From Ardenticatenales bacterium (lineage in GTDB: Bacteria; Chloroflexota; Anaerolineae; Promineifilales; Promineifilaceae): a stretch of DNA of 64,000 bases. Positions 52,478 through 60,718 of this stretch are shown one piece after another; position 1 is the stretch's first letter; every line of letters begins with the position of its first letter. The stretch spans positions 1 through 64,000 of the forward strand of contig JACKBM010000031.1 of NCBI GenBank assembly GCA_020634575.1, written 5' to 3'. Both the position numbers and the translations under genes were made by a program. The notes under the pieces are model-generated. The model had not been told where the DNA came from, ran no database searches, and was given only the letters and a program-made list of their open reading frames with translations.

Positions 52478-53158
52478 TTAGGCGGGAATCAGGGTGTGCT
52501 GTTCGACGGCGGCGTTCGGGGCGAACAGCTGAACATGGGCCTGGATGCGCCGCAAATGGTGATCAACAGCGTCGCGAGAGACACCGGCCGGTCCATACGC
52601 CACATACAACACGTCCGTTGTCGCCGGCGTAATTGGTGAGCGGTTGTCCTGACCATAGATGATCGAGCAGCAGACGCCGGCCGCATCCCGCATGATCATG
52701 TCACCCGGCGGCAGCAGTTTGTCGCGGCCGTTCATCTGAATCATGCTGTCCGTCTCACCTGAAACATCCATCTCCACCGGTCCTTCGAGTTGGGCCACAT
52801 CGTGGCCGGCAGCCAGGATGAAGGTTTCCACTTCCGCACCAAAGTTGGCGTCTACAAGCGGCGAGACGGCCGGCAAGGGTTTTCCCTTGAGGGCAATTGA
52901 CTCCAGCTGCAGCTGCACATGATAGGTCTTGCCAAAGCGGCGGTAATAATCCTTATAAGCTGCCAGAACCGGCAGCTCCAGGAAATCCGCCCGGGTAAAA
53001 TCGCCATACTGCGTCCGCAGCGCGGTTTCAATGATGCGCTTCTGCGTTTCAAGCGCGGGCGCCGGCTGGCTGTTGTCGATACCAGAGAGCTGCAACAGCC
53101 CGATGGTGCCGCCGGGGTGGGCCTGACGCCAGGCATCGGTTGCGGTGATGGTCAGCAT
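52478..53158 (-). CDS. B3/B4 tRNA-binding domain protein
   Basis: 226 residues from ATG 53158 behind AGGAGGAAACAA; 22 more codons are open upstream. The fold is that of the B3/B4 editing-like domain of phenylalanyl-tRNA synthetase beta chain: YKDYYRRFGKTYHVQLQLE, LPAVSPLVDANFGAEVETFILAAGHDVA and a C-terminal Gly-rich strand region. Stand-alone members exist in many bacteria; their role is uncertain and may involve tRNA or amino-acid quality control. Confidence 0.82.
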   Translation of the reverse strand: MLTITATDAWRQAHPGGTIGLLQLSGIDNSQPAPALETQKRIIETALRTQYGDFTRADFLELPVLAAYKDYYRRFGKTYHVQLQLESIALKGKPLPAVSPLVDANFGAEVETFILAAGHDVAQLEGPVEMDVSGETDSMIQMNGRDKLLPPGDMIMRDAAGVCCSIIYGQDNRSPITPATTDVLYVAYGPAGVSRDAVDHHLRRIQAHVQLFAPNAAVEQHTLIPA

Positions 53159-53241
53159 TTGTTTCCTCCTAAAAGCCGCGGCCCCCTGTGGCCTGGTTGA
53201 AGCCAGGTTCGTAGTAAACGCCAACCGGCCGGACAGGTTTC

Positions 53242-53805
53242 TCAGTCGGTTGGCGACAGTTCAGCCACGATAGCCTGGATGCGCTTCACTTTGGTGGCCG
53301 GCCGTTTGGCGCTGTCCAGCCAATAGAGCAGCTGCTTTTTGCGCGATGCCGGTAGCGCCGCGTAGGCGGCCAGGGCGCCGGGTTGTTCGCTGAGGGCCGT
53401 CTCAAGTTCTGGCGGGATTCGATCGACCTGTTCGCGACGCAGGGCAGCGTCCCATTGGCCGTTGGCTCTGGCCAGGTCGATCTGGGTTTGACCGGCCGGT
53501 GCCATCAACCCTGCCGCCAGCAGCCGTTCGACCCGACCAATGTTACGGGCCGACCAGGGGCTGTCCGCCTGGCGCGGCGAGAAGCGCAGGGCATACCAAT
53601 TCTCATCAATGGGCTGCAACAGCCCATCGATCCAGCCAAAACACAGCGCTTCCTCAACCGCCTCATCCAGGCTGATCCCAGGCCCTCGCGCCCGCTGGCG
53701 CCGAATTTTGAGCCAGGCCTCGCTGGACGCCGCGTGGTTCTCATGCAACCAGCGGCGCCATTCGTCCCGGCTAGCACAGGACAGGGTGTCAGGCACATCA
53801 GCCAT
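53242..53805 (-). CDS. YdeI/OmpD-associated family protein
   Basis: 187 residues. The YdeI pattern is clear: DEWRRWLHENH, then EAWLKIRRQ, EEALCFGWIDGLLQPID, ALRFSPRQADSPWSARNIGRVERL, and a C-terminal helical domain with LPASRKKQLLYWLDSAKRPATKVKRI. The family is loosely tied to stress and bacteriocin protection; the biochemical role is unknown. It overlaps the DinB gene by eight bases, so the two are cotranscribed. Confidence 0.88.
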   Translation of the reverse strand: MADVPDTLSCASRDEWRRWLHENHAASSEAWLKIRRQRARGPGISLDEAVEEALCFGWIDGLLQPIDENWYALRFSPRQADSPWSARNIGRVERLLAAGLMAPAGQTQIDLARANGQWDAALRREQVDRIPPELETALSEQPGALAAYAALPASRKKQLLYWLDSAKRPATKVKRIQAIVAELSPTD

Positions 53806-54289
53806 GCTCAGCCACCAGCTTCTCTACCTGCGCCAAATGCGGCCCTTCGTGGTCAACAATGCGCGCCGCGAAACTTAGCACGGTCTGGTCCCGGTTGCGG
53901 GGCGAGGTGCCCGTGAAGGTGCCGGGCCGGAGCCAGTCAGCCGCCTGGAGCACCGTCAACGTCCCGATGAGCGCCCGCCGCTCCTGCACGAACGCGGCCA
54001 GGGCGGTGGCAAAATCGGCATCGCGGTATGTGGGCTTTTTCATCCAGCCACGCGGCGACTGATAACGCATGGTCGGGTTATCTTCGTTGATCATGGCGAC
54101 AATGCTGGCACCCCAGCAATCTGAGCAAGCGCGTAAATGCGTGAGAATATCAAGCACCGACCAGGGCTCCGCTTCAGTCCGGCTGGTTAAAGAGGCGGCC
54201 GTCAGATCGCGCGTGGCGGCCTGTAAACGGGGCGGTGCCTGGGCCAGGGCGGCCAGGATGCGGCTGGTTACCTCATTATCCGGCTGCAT
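53798..54289 (-). CDS. DinB family protein
   Basis: 163 residues, a four-helix DinB/YfiT-type fold with EPWSVLDILTHLRACSDCWG and a C-terminal VDHEGPHLAQVEKLV (DxxxH type, likely metal-binding). The start ATG comes immediately after a terminator hairpin and T run of the upstream gene, so either initiation is leaderless or expression is by read-through. It overlaps the YdeI gene downstream. Confidence 0.75.
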   Translation of the reverse strand: MQPDNEVTSRILAALAQAPPRLQAATRDLTAASLTSRTEAEPWSVLDILTHLRACSDCWGASIVAMINEDNPTMRYQSPRGWMKKPTYRDADFATALAAFVQERRALIGTLTVLQAADWLRPGTFTGTSPRNRDQTVLSFAARIVDHEGPHLAQVEKLVAEHG

Positions 54290-54329
54290 AAAAACATCCT
54301 CATGATCGCATCGGGATCATGAGGATGTT
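54290..54329 (-). terminator. Rho-independent terminator just before the DinB start codon
   Basis: AACATCCTCATGATC (54293-54307 on plus) pairs perfectly with GATCATGAGGATGTT (54315-54329), a 15-bp stem, followed on the minus strand by a T run that touches ATG 54289. It would end the hydrolase transcript (stop at 54362) and leaves no room for a DinB leader. Confidence 0.85.
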
Positions 54330-54361
54330 AACACAAAGCGGCTTATTGTTCCGGCCGGTTT

Positions 54362-55891
54362 CTACTCAAAATTTGGCCACTCGATCTCGTCCAGACAGCT
54401 ATCATCCGGCGCACTATCCGGCTCATCCAGGAAATCAGCCGTCATGCTGATGGCGCATTGGTGGTCGCTCAGCAGGGAATGGCCACCATCGGGGAACTTG
54501 AACAGGTAGGCGTGGCCCAATGTCTGCGCCGTCAGGTCAGCCCAGGCCGGCGGCGTGGCGTGGTCGTAAAGACCAGCCAGAATCAACGTGGGGATGTCGC
54601 TATGGACAGCCTGATTCTCTACCGAACCAGCGGCACCAGCCCCCCAGAACGAACAGACCTGGAACAGATCCGCCACCGGCTGCAGCAGCGCCGCCTCCAG
54701 CGGTTCCGGGATAGCGCCGACAGCCCGATTTTCGGCCTCATCGAAGCTGCCGAAGACATATTCGTCATGGCAGATGACGGAGTTGTACATCCCTTCGCTG
54801 TCGCTCCGATCCGCCTCGTCCTGGAACAGGAGCAGCAAGGTAGCCGGCAGCGCCGCTTCCAGGTCATCCAGGGCGTCGACGTTGCCAGCCGACACCTCGT
54901 AGATAACGTAAGGCACCAGCGGAATGAGCGACATGTCATTCAGGGCATTGGTTACCAGGAAGACGAGGTCGTCGCCAAATACGCCATCAACTGGCTCATC
55001 GTTCATATCCGCCACGGTTTCCAGGAAAACCGTCTCAAGGTCAGGATATTCGTCGGCACAATAATCGTCTTCGGCACAATCGGCGAAGAGCCGCTGCAGC
55101 GAACTATACGGCGCCAGCGCTTCCTCGCCGGGCGTGTCCGCGTTGGGCGGGAAAACAGAGTCCAGGACCACGCTGCGGATGCCTTCGGGATGGTCGCGCA
55201 TGATGGTCAGCGCCAGCCGCGTGCCGTAGGAGATGCCCAGCAGATCCCAGCTGTCGTAGCCCAACTCAATGCGTAGGGCAGCAATATCCGCCGCATTTTC
55301 AGCGCTGTTGTAAGCAGCCAGGTCGATGCCCTCGTCGACGAGCCGGTCATGGCAGACAACCTCCGGGTTTTCGTCGCTGAATTCGACATCTTCAGACAGT
55401 TCGGGGCAATCCAGGGTGGGCCAGGAATAGCCGGTGCCACGCTGGTCGACCAGGACCAGGTCGCGCTCCTCGGTAAACGGATACTCCCAGCCTTCGGGGT
55501 TGGCCACAAAATCGTCAATGGCGCTGCCGCCCGGGCCGCCGGCGAGATAGACCACGGGAGGCTGCTCGTCACCATCATCGGCATGGACAATCACATAGGC
55601 AATCTGGATCTGGCGGGAGCCAGAAACGGCGCGATTCTCCGGCACGGACAGGTAGCCGCAGGTGAGATCATAATCATCTGGTTCGTCAAAGGGACATTCA
55701 TCAGAACCGGCTGCCGGCGCTTCGGCCGCATCGTAGAATTCCGCGTCGAAATTCTCCTCATCATAGGCCGCCTCGTCATCGTAATACGCCTCATCATCCT
55801 CATCATATTCGTCGTAGGCGTCGGCTATCTCATCACAGGCCGTCAGCACGAGAATCGGCAAAAGCAGAGCCAGCCACCATTTTTTCACCAC
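54362..55891 (-). CDS. Lipoprotein alpha/beta hydrolase (TAP-like peptidase) with acidic linker
   Basis: About 509 residues; the start is one of two GTGs behind AAGGAG (spacing 8 and 11 bases). A lipobox (PILVLTAC) is followed by a very acidic, Tyr-rich linker (~20 to ~60) and an alpha/beta-hydrolase fold: VVYLAGGPGGSA (oxyanion loop), VLVDQRGTGYS, nucleophile in LLGISYGTR, and a C-terminal TAP domain with GLYDHATPP (Asp) and GGHSLLS (His). Exported prolyl or tripeptidyl aminopeptidase relatives cleave peptides. Probably a lipid-anchored extracellular enzyme. Confidence 0.87.
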   Translation of the reverse strand: MVKKWWLALLLPILVLTACDEIADAYDEYDEDDEAYYDDEAAYDEENFDAEFYDAAEAPAAGSDECPFDEPDDYDLTCGYLSVPENRAVSGSRQIQIAYVIVHADDGDEQPPVVYLAGGPGGSAIDDFVANPEGWEYPFTEERDLVLVDQRGTGYSWPTLDCPELSEDVEFSDENPEVVCHDRLVDEGIDLAAYNSAENAADIAALRIELGYDSWDLLGISYGTRLALTIMRDHPEGIRSVVLDSVFPPNADTPGEEALAPYSSLQRLFADCAEDDYCADEYPDLETVFLETVADMNDEPVDGVFGDDLVFLVTNALNDMSLIPLVPYVIYEVSAGNVDALDDLEAALPATLLLLFQDEADRSDSEGMYNSVICHDEYVFGSFDEAENRAVGAIPEPLEAALLQPVADLFQVCSFWGAGAAGSVENQAVHSDIPTLILAGLYDHATPPAWADLTAQTLGHAYLFKFPDGGHSLLSDHQCAISMTADFLDEPDSAPDDSCLDEIEWPNFE

Positions 55892-56018
55892 AAGACACAC
55901 TCCTTATGCAAAACACCAAAACGGCCGGTTGCCTGGTCAGGGGGGAACCGGCCGGTCGTGAAAAAGTATAAGGAGTTGGCAGCGGCCTCGCGATGGCCTT
56001 GCAGTCCTGTTATCGCGC

Positions 56019-56936
56019 TCAGGGATGGGCCTGGAACCAGCCCATCGCCCCACCCGCAATCCCCTCGTGGGCGCCGGCAAAGATGGAGACGCGGGCGTGG
56101 CCGGCGTGGCGGCGCAGCAAAATCTGCCGGCCAAATTCCTCGTCAAACAGTTCGTCAGACGGCAGGGGGTGCTCCAACCGCGGTTCATGCCGGCTGAGCT
56201 GAGCGATCTCGCTGTCAGAAATGGGCGGGGCGTCAACCGCCACAGCCAGGGCGTTGAAGGCTGCCAGGCTGTGCCACACTGGTATCGGCTCGCCCAGGTG
56301 GCCATCATCACAGCCGGCGGCGATATCGAGGGCGACGTCACGGGCCCTGGCCATCTCATGGAGTGGGGAACGGCGGGCCAGTTCAGCCAGCAGATCGCGC
56401 TGCTCGAACGGGTCGCCGCCGATACAGGCCTGCGTCATCTCCCCGTATTCGTCGAGGGCATGGAAATCGTACCAGGCGCGCAGGTCGGCAAGGGGCACCC
56501 AGGCCGAGGCGGCGCGCCAGCGCTCGGGGAAGCTGGTCACCATGGCCAGCGTCATGTAGCCGCCGCCGGAGATGCCGGTCAGGTAAACCCGGCCAGGATC
56601 AGCGGCAAAATGGGCCAGGACCCAATCCAGCGCATCGATCACATCCTGCCGGGCCAGCGGCGACGCACACGCTTCCGGATGGTCATTACGGCCACGAAAA
56701 TTGGGGAAGAGATAGAGCCAGCCTGCCTCGGCGACAAGTTGTTCCAGATCCTCATTGCGCTGTTCCAGGTCAAAGCTCCAGGTGTGCAGGGAGACGACGA
56801 GGGGGCGGGCGGGACCGGCCGGATCATAACCCGGTGGTAATATCAAATAAGCCGGCTGGCGGCTGCCATCCAGCGAGCTGGTAACCTCGACACGGTGCCG
56901 GCCAGCAGTTTGGGGCATAGACAATTCATGATTCAT
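56019..56936 (-). CDS. Alpha/beta hydrolase of the prolyl oligopeptidase/esterase type
   Basis: 305 residues, no signal peptide. RPLVVSLHTWSFD, FPNFRGRN and the nucleophile elbow LTGISGGGYMTL show the fold; the late Asp (AAGCDDGHLG) and His (FAGAHEGIAGG) suit a catalytic triad. GAGAGG precedes the ATG, and TATAAT (56971-56966) is a likely -10 box. Divergent from the DUF4287-like gene. Substrate unknown. Confidence 0.83.
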   Translation of the reverse strand: MNHELSMPQTAGRHRVEVTSSLDGSRQPAYLILPPGYDPAGPARPLVVSLHTWSFDLEQRNEDLEQLVAEAGWLYLFPNFRGRNDHPEACASPLARQDVIDALDWVLAHFAADPGRVYLTGISGGGYMTLAMVTSFPERWRAASAWVPLADLRAWYDFHALDEYGEMTQACIGGDPFEQRDLLAELARRSPLHEMARARDVALDIAAGCDDGHLGEPIPVWHSLAAFNALAVAVDAPPISDSEIAQLSRHEPRLEHPLPSDELFDEEFGRQILLRRHAGHARVSIFAGAHEGIAGGAMGWFQAHP

Positions 56937-56990
56937 GGGACAGACCTCTCGCCTGATTTGGGCATATTATAGTTGAATGCGTCAGGATGT

Positions 56991-57034
56991 TTGACATTTG
57001 GAATAGTCCCGCTTAGAATAGAACAATCGTTCTA
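56991..57034 (+). promoter_or_regulatory. Consensus promoter with LexA-box-like operator
   Basis: TTGACA (56991-56996), 17-base spacer, TAGAAT (57014-57019): almost perfect sigma70. The inverted repeat TAGAAC-aatc-GTTCTA (57019-57034) overlaps the -10 box and start of transcription and fits GAAC-N4-GTTC, the LexA box of many Gram-positive and Chloroflexota-type bacteria. Confidence 0.6.
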
Positions 57035-57064
57035 AAAAGTTGTGCCGATGATATGGAGGTACTG

Positions 57065-57634
57065 ATGAGTACAGACCTGGACCCCCAATTGCAGACGATG
57101 ATCAACAACATGCCGGAAAAGACAGGCAAAGCGCTACCGGACTGGTTCAAGGTCATCGCGGCGACCGGGCTGGAAAAGCATGGTGAGATCATGAAACTGC
57201 TCAAGGGTGAGCATGGCGTCACTCACGGCTTCGCCAACACCATCACGATCTTGTACCGGCAGCAGGCCGCCGGCGGGCCGCCAGCTGAGGCCGACCTGGT
57301 TGCCGCCCAATACGCCGGCGCCAAGGCCGGGTTGAAGCCCATTTATGAGTCGATCCTGGCAGTTGTGTCTGAGTTCGGGCCGGATGTCGAGGTCGCGCCC
57401 AAAAAGAGCTATGTCAGCTTACGGCGCCAGAAGCAGTTTGCCATTGTCCAACCTTCCACCAAAACCCGGGTTGATCTGGGCCTCAACCTAAAAGACGTTG
57501 AGGCCACAGAGCGGTTACAGGGCGGCGTGGTTTTCAGCGGCATGTGCAGTCACAAAGTGGCGCTCACCGCTCAGAATGAGATTGATGCCGAATTGCTAGA
57601 GTGGCTTCAGCAAGCTTACGAGCAGGCCGGCTAG
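57065..57634 (+). CDS. DUF4287/DUF5655 domain protein
   Basis: 189 residues from ATG 57065 with GGAGG upstream (an in-frame ATG four codons earlier exists). Residues ~1-65 match the DUF4287 pattern (MINNMPEKTGKALPDWFKVI, then KLLKGEHGVTHGFANTI); residues ~80-185 match the DUF5655 part (KSYVSLRRQKQFAIVQPSTKTRVDLGLNL). Function unknown; such proteins often sit beside DUF1801-like genes, as here. The LexA-like operator makes DNA-damage induction possible. Confidence 0.8.
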   Translation: MSTDLDPQLQTMINNMPEKTGKALPDWFKVIAATGLEKHGEIMKLLKGEHGVTHGFANTITILYRQQAAGGPPAEADLVAAQYAGAKAGLKPIYESILAVVSEFGPDVEVAPKKSYVSLRRQKQFAIVQPSTKTRVDLGLNLKDVEATERLQGGVVFSGMCSHKVALTAQNEIDAELLEWLQQAYEQAG

Positions 57635-57689
57635 CCGAACCGCGTGACAGCCCGCAACCGGCCTTATTGCCCCAATTTGGAGAAAAAGC

Positions 57690-58106
57690 ATGAGTGAAAA
57701 CAAGACACGCCCCACTGACCAAAAGGTAATGGAGTTTCTGAACGGCGTCGAGCACAAAACCCGCCGCACAGACGGTTTGACGCTGCTGAAGATGATGGAG
57801 GAAATCACCGGCGAAGACGCCGTCATGTGGGGCAGCAGCATCGTCGGTTTTGGCAGCTATCACTACAAATATGAAAGCGGGCGCGAAGGGGACATGCCGC
57901 TGGTCGGCTTCTCGCCGCGCAAGCAAAGCATGACCCTGTACATCATGCCCGGCTTTGACGAATACGAAGGCATGTTGGCCGAGTTGGGCAAGCACAAAAT
58001 CGGCAAAGCTTGTCTTTACGTCAACAAACTGGCCGATGTGGATGAGGCAGTGCTGCGGCGTCTGGTCAAACATTCCTATGAGCATATGAAAGAGACCAAT
58101 CAGTAA
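57690..58106 (+). CDS. DUF1801 family protein
   Basis: 138 residues. LLKMMEEITGEDAVMWGSSIVGFGSYHYKY and GFSPRKQSMTLYIMPGFDEYEGMLAELG, ending in LGKHKIGKACLYVNKLADVD, are typical of DUF1801 (YdhG/SufE-like frataxin fold). GGAGA precedes the ATG. It lies 55 bases after the DUF4287-like gene, probably in one transcript. Role unknown. Confidence 0.85.
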   Translation: MSENKTRPTDQKVMEFLNGVEHKTRRTDGLTLLKMMEEITGEDAVMWGSSIVGFGSYHYKYESGREGDMPLVGFSPRKQSMTLYIMPGFDEYEGMLAELGKHKIGKACLYVNKLADVDEAVLRRLVKHSYEHMKETNQ

Positions 58107-58119
58107 GACTCTCTTGAGT

Positions 58120-58779
58120 TCAAATCTCCACGCCTTGCACATAAGCAAGCCGCTCCAACTCACGCGGGATGCTGTCCTGGCGCCCGGCGGCCAGCTTGCG
58201 GGCAACCCGGATGGCGATGGTCAGCGACATGGCCGGCACCAGGGCGACCCGTTCGGCCGGGCTGAGAGGGCGGATGGTTTCGTAGCTGGTCAGCAACGCT
58301 CTTAGCCAGTCAAGTGAGCCACAATCCACGGCCGCGTCGGCCAGATCCAGGATAGCGTGACCCAGGCCGGCGTATTCCCAATCGATCAACGTCAGGGCAC
58401 CGTCGGGCCCTTCGATGATATTGCCACGCCAGAGGTCCGCGTGGATCACGGTAACCGGGCAGGGCGTGACCAGACGGGCATTGGCCAGCGCGGCCTGTAG
58501 CTCCGGGAAAGGCGCCAGCCAGGCTGTGACCTCATCGACCACATGGTTGAGGGGATGGTACCAGGAGTTGGGGGTACCGGCCGGTACAGCAACACCATGC
58601 AGCTGCCCCAGCAATACACCCAACGCCGCCGCCGTCTCCGCCCGCCAGCGCAGCCGTTCGCCGGGCACAAACACCCCCGCCCCCACCGCCGTCATCCCGA
58701 GCGCCTTTAACCAACTCATACGCCTCCCGTGACGAAGCGAGGGACCTCTACGCCCGTCATCCCGAGCGCCGGTTCCCAA
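58120..58779 (-). pseudogene. APH-fold kinase, N-lobe missing, fused to repeat DNA
   Basis: 219 codons. The C-lobe is intact: VIHADLWRGNII (catalytic loop) and LIDWEYAGLGHAILDLAD (metal loop). Instead of the ~90-residue N-lobe that carries the ATP-binding Lys, the first ~40 codons read through the CATCCCGAGCG...GAGGGACCTC repeat at 58690 onward. ATG 58719 with GGGAGG only three bases upstream is itself repeat-derived. Likely a kinase gene truncated by repeat insertion or recombination. A shortened active protein is less likely. Confidence 0.6.
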
Positions 58780-58950
58780 CTCATACGCTCCTCCTGACGC
58801 AGCGAGGGACCTCTACGCCTATCATCCCGAGCCCGCTTATCCCTTCCCTACAACCCTCACGGCGCAGCGAGGGACCGCTGCGACCGGCACCGTCGCACGA
58901 CGAACGTAGAGGTTCCTCCCTGCGACTGGTTGGGCGCCTCCATCGGCCAG
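58690..58950. repeat. Degenerate ~65-bp tandem repeat array with inverted copy
   Basis: Three units start at 58690, 58755 and 58820. Each opens with (G)TCATCCCGAGCG-like bases and ends in GCGAGGGACC(T/G)CT(A/G)CG; spacing is 65 bases. A reversed end (CGTAGAGGTTCCTCCCTGCG, 58914-58933) and GGAATGACGG copies (58957 and 58987) follow. It looks like a miniature, non-coding mobile or REP-type repeat. Confidence 0.65.
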
Positions 58951-59006
58951 CAGCGGTCGGAATGACGGGCCGGTGGATGGTGGTCGGAATGACGGTGGTG
59001 CGATGC

Positions 59007-59912
59007 CTACAGCGGTCCCAACAGCGCCGCCCAATGGCTCATGATCGCCAGCCCAAACTCGGTCACCGTCACCGATGGCTGGCGGGCCCGGCCACTGGGC
59101 AGCCCCAGTCGGTTGGCCAGCAGATGTTTGCCGTAGCCGATGAAGTTCTCCACTGAGCTCATCATAAACACGAGCAGCGGCAGCAGCTCCCGGTGCAGCC
59201 GCTCCGCCTCGGCAATCGACTCGGGCGTGCCCTGGCGCATCAGCTCGTAGATTTTGACCTGGGGGTCGAACAGGTCGGCCGCCGGGATCATGCCGACGCA
59301 ACCGGCCCGCATCGAATCGGGGAACTGGATGCCAGCCATACCGCCGAATATGTCGAAGGCGCCGTCCGTGTCCTCCATCAGCTGCTTGAGGTAGGTGGCC
59401 GGCCCCTCGCCCTTCAGCAGGCAGACATTGGGATGCTGCCGGTTCAGCTCTTTCAGACCGCTATTGGAAAGGCTGGTCGCCATCAGGCCGGGCGCGTTCT
59501 GCACCGCCAGCGGGAGCTCGGCCTTGTCAGCGACGGCGCCGAGGAAGCGGACGTAGGCAGATTCGGGCACACCGGTAATGGCCGGCGGCTGCAGGATGGC
59601 CCAATCCGCGCCGGCGGCCTGGGCAGCGCGCACAAATTCGATCTGGCCGGGCACGCTGCCCTCACCAACCGTAACGGCATACGGTACGCGACCGTTTATG
59701 TCCTCGCCAACCCACTCAATCACCTGACGGCGCTCATTGACATTCAGCTTGCCCACTTCGGTCGCCAGCCCCATGACGGCGATGCCGTGGGCGCCGTTAG
59801 CGATACAGGCTTCAACCTGGCGGCGCATCGCCTCACGATCAAGCTGATCGTTTTCGTCGAAAAAGCTATAGAGGATGGGGTAAACGCCGTGAAAACCGGT
59901 TTTGCTGCTCAT
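59007..59912 (-). CDS. DapA-family aldolase/lyase
   Basis: 301 residues, TIM-barrel class I aldolase related to dihydrodipicolinate synthase and N-acetylneuraminate lyase. The Schiff-base Lys fits VCLLKGEGP (K167); GLATEVGKL replaces the GTTGE substrate loop, and the Tyr of the DapA triad (usually Y.P) is not present (LAVQNAPGLM). So it is unlikely to be true DapA and probably cleaves another 2-oxo acid. GGAGG precedes the ATG. Transcribed after the RraA-like gene nine bases upstream. Confidence 0.85.
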   Translation of the reverse strand: MSSKTGFHGVYPILYSFFDENDQLDREAMRRQVEACIANGAHGIAVMGLATEVGKLNVNERRQVIEWVGEDINGRVPYAVTVGEGSVPGQIEFVRAAQAAGADWAILQPPAITGVPESAYVRFLGAVADKAELPLAVQNAPGLMATSLSNSGLKELNRQHPNVCLLKGEGPATYLKQLMEDTDGAFDIFGGMAGIQFPDSMRAGCVGMIPAADLFDPQVKIYELMRQGTPESIAEAERLHRELLPLLVFMMSSVENFIGYGKHLLANRLGLPSGRARQPSVTVTEFGLAIMSHWAALLGPL

Positions 59913-59921
59913 CTGTGCCTC

Positions 59922-60578
59922 CTACGCCCGACCAAACTTGTCGACAGCGGCTCGCATCGAACCCGATTCATGGATAAATTTCGCCATCTCAGCCTCCACC
60001 GCCTCGGCCTCTTCGGCGAAGGCGATGATGGCGGCCGCGTGCACCGCCGGTACAACCACAACGCCATCCTCATCGCCGACGATGTAGTCGCCAGGGTAAA
60101 CCATTACGCCGCCGACCTCGACCGGCACATCGCGGGCGATGGTTTGTAAGCGGCCCACAGAGCTGGCTGGCACGATGGAGCGGGCGTAGACGGGGAAGTC
60201 GGTCTGGCGGCGAATGAGCTCCACATCGCGCGTGCCACCATCCAACACAGCCGCTTCCAGGCCGCGCACCACGGCGCCGGCGTTCATCAGTTCGCCCCAA
60301 ACGGCCACATTGGCATTTGCGCCTGAGGCGATGCAAATGATGGCACCGGGGGCGGCGGCATCGATCATGTCAAAGGCCAGCTCCGGTTTGAATTTCTCCG
60401 AGCTGGGCACCTCCAGGACTGTGGCGGCGCAGCCCACAATTTTGCGGGCATTGACCCGTCCCTTGATGTCAAAATCCATGTAGCCGCGCTGCCCGGCAAT
60501 CTGGTCGCAGCCATCCGACAGGGTGGCCACGGCCAGCTGCCTGAGCCGGGCAATGTTGTCTGCTACATCCTTAGCCAT
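59922..60578 (-). CDS. RraA-like/HMG aldolase family protein
   Basis: 218 residues. The core AELMNAGAVVRGLEAAVLDGGTRDV-like block is present (read here as GELMNAGAVVRG then AVLDGGTRD), with the Arg and Asp of the metal and substrate site, and VYPGDYIVGDEDGVVVVP. The family contains 4-hydroxy-4-methyl-2-oxoglutarate aldolases and the RNase E inhibitor RraA. Next to a DapA-like aldolase, a catabolic role in sugar-acid or aromatic breakdown is more likely than RNase control. GGAGG precedes the ATG. Confidence 0.87.
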   Translation of the reverse strand: MAKDVADNIARLRQLAVATLSDGCDQIAGQRGYMDFDIKGRVNARKIVGCAATVLEVPSSEKFKPELAFDMIDAAAPGAIICIASGANANVAVWGELMNAGAVVRGLEAAVLDGGTRDVELIRRQTDFPVYARSIVPASSVGRLQTIARDVPVEVGGVMVYPGDYIVGDEDGVVVVPAVHAAAIIAFAEEAEAVEAEMAKFIHESGSMRAAVDKFGRA

Positions 60579-60718
60579 TTTGCTCTACCTCCTGCTGGGA
60601 ATCAGGCAGCGAGCCGATAAGTCTGGGGATACTCGCCGCCGCTGCAACGATACCCGAACCGGTCTCAGGTGCAAAAAAGCTGGCGCTTTAACTCAAAGGG
60701 TGGCTTTGCATAGCACGA

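Noticed and set aside
58107..58140. GAGTTCAAATCTC, similar to a tRNA T-loop
   Set aside because: No acceptor, D or anticodon arm can be built around it, and it overlaps the end of the kinase frame.
59007..59912. True dapA (lysine biosynthesis)
   Set aside because: The GTTGE loop and the catalytic Tyr expected for DapA are not seen, and no lysine genes are nearby.
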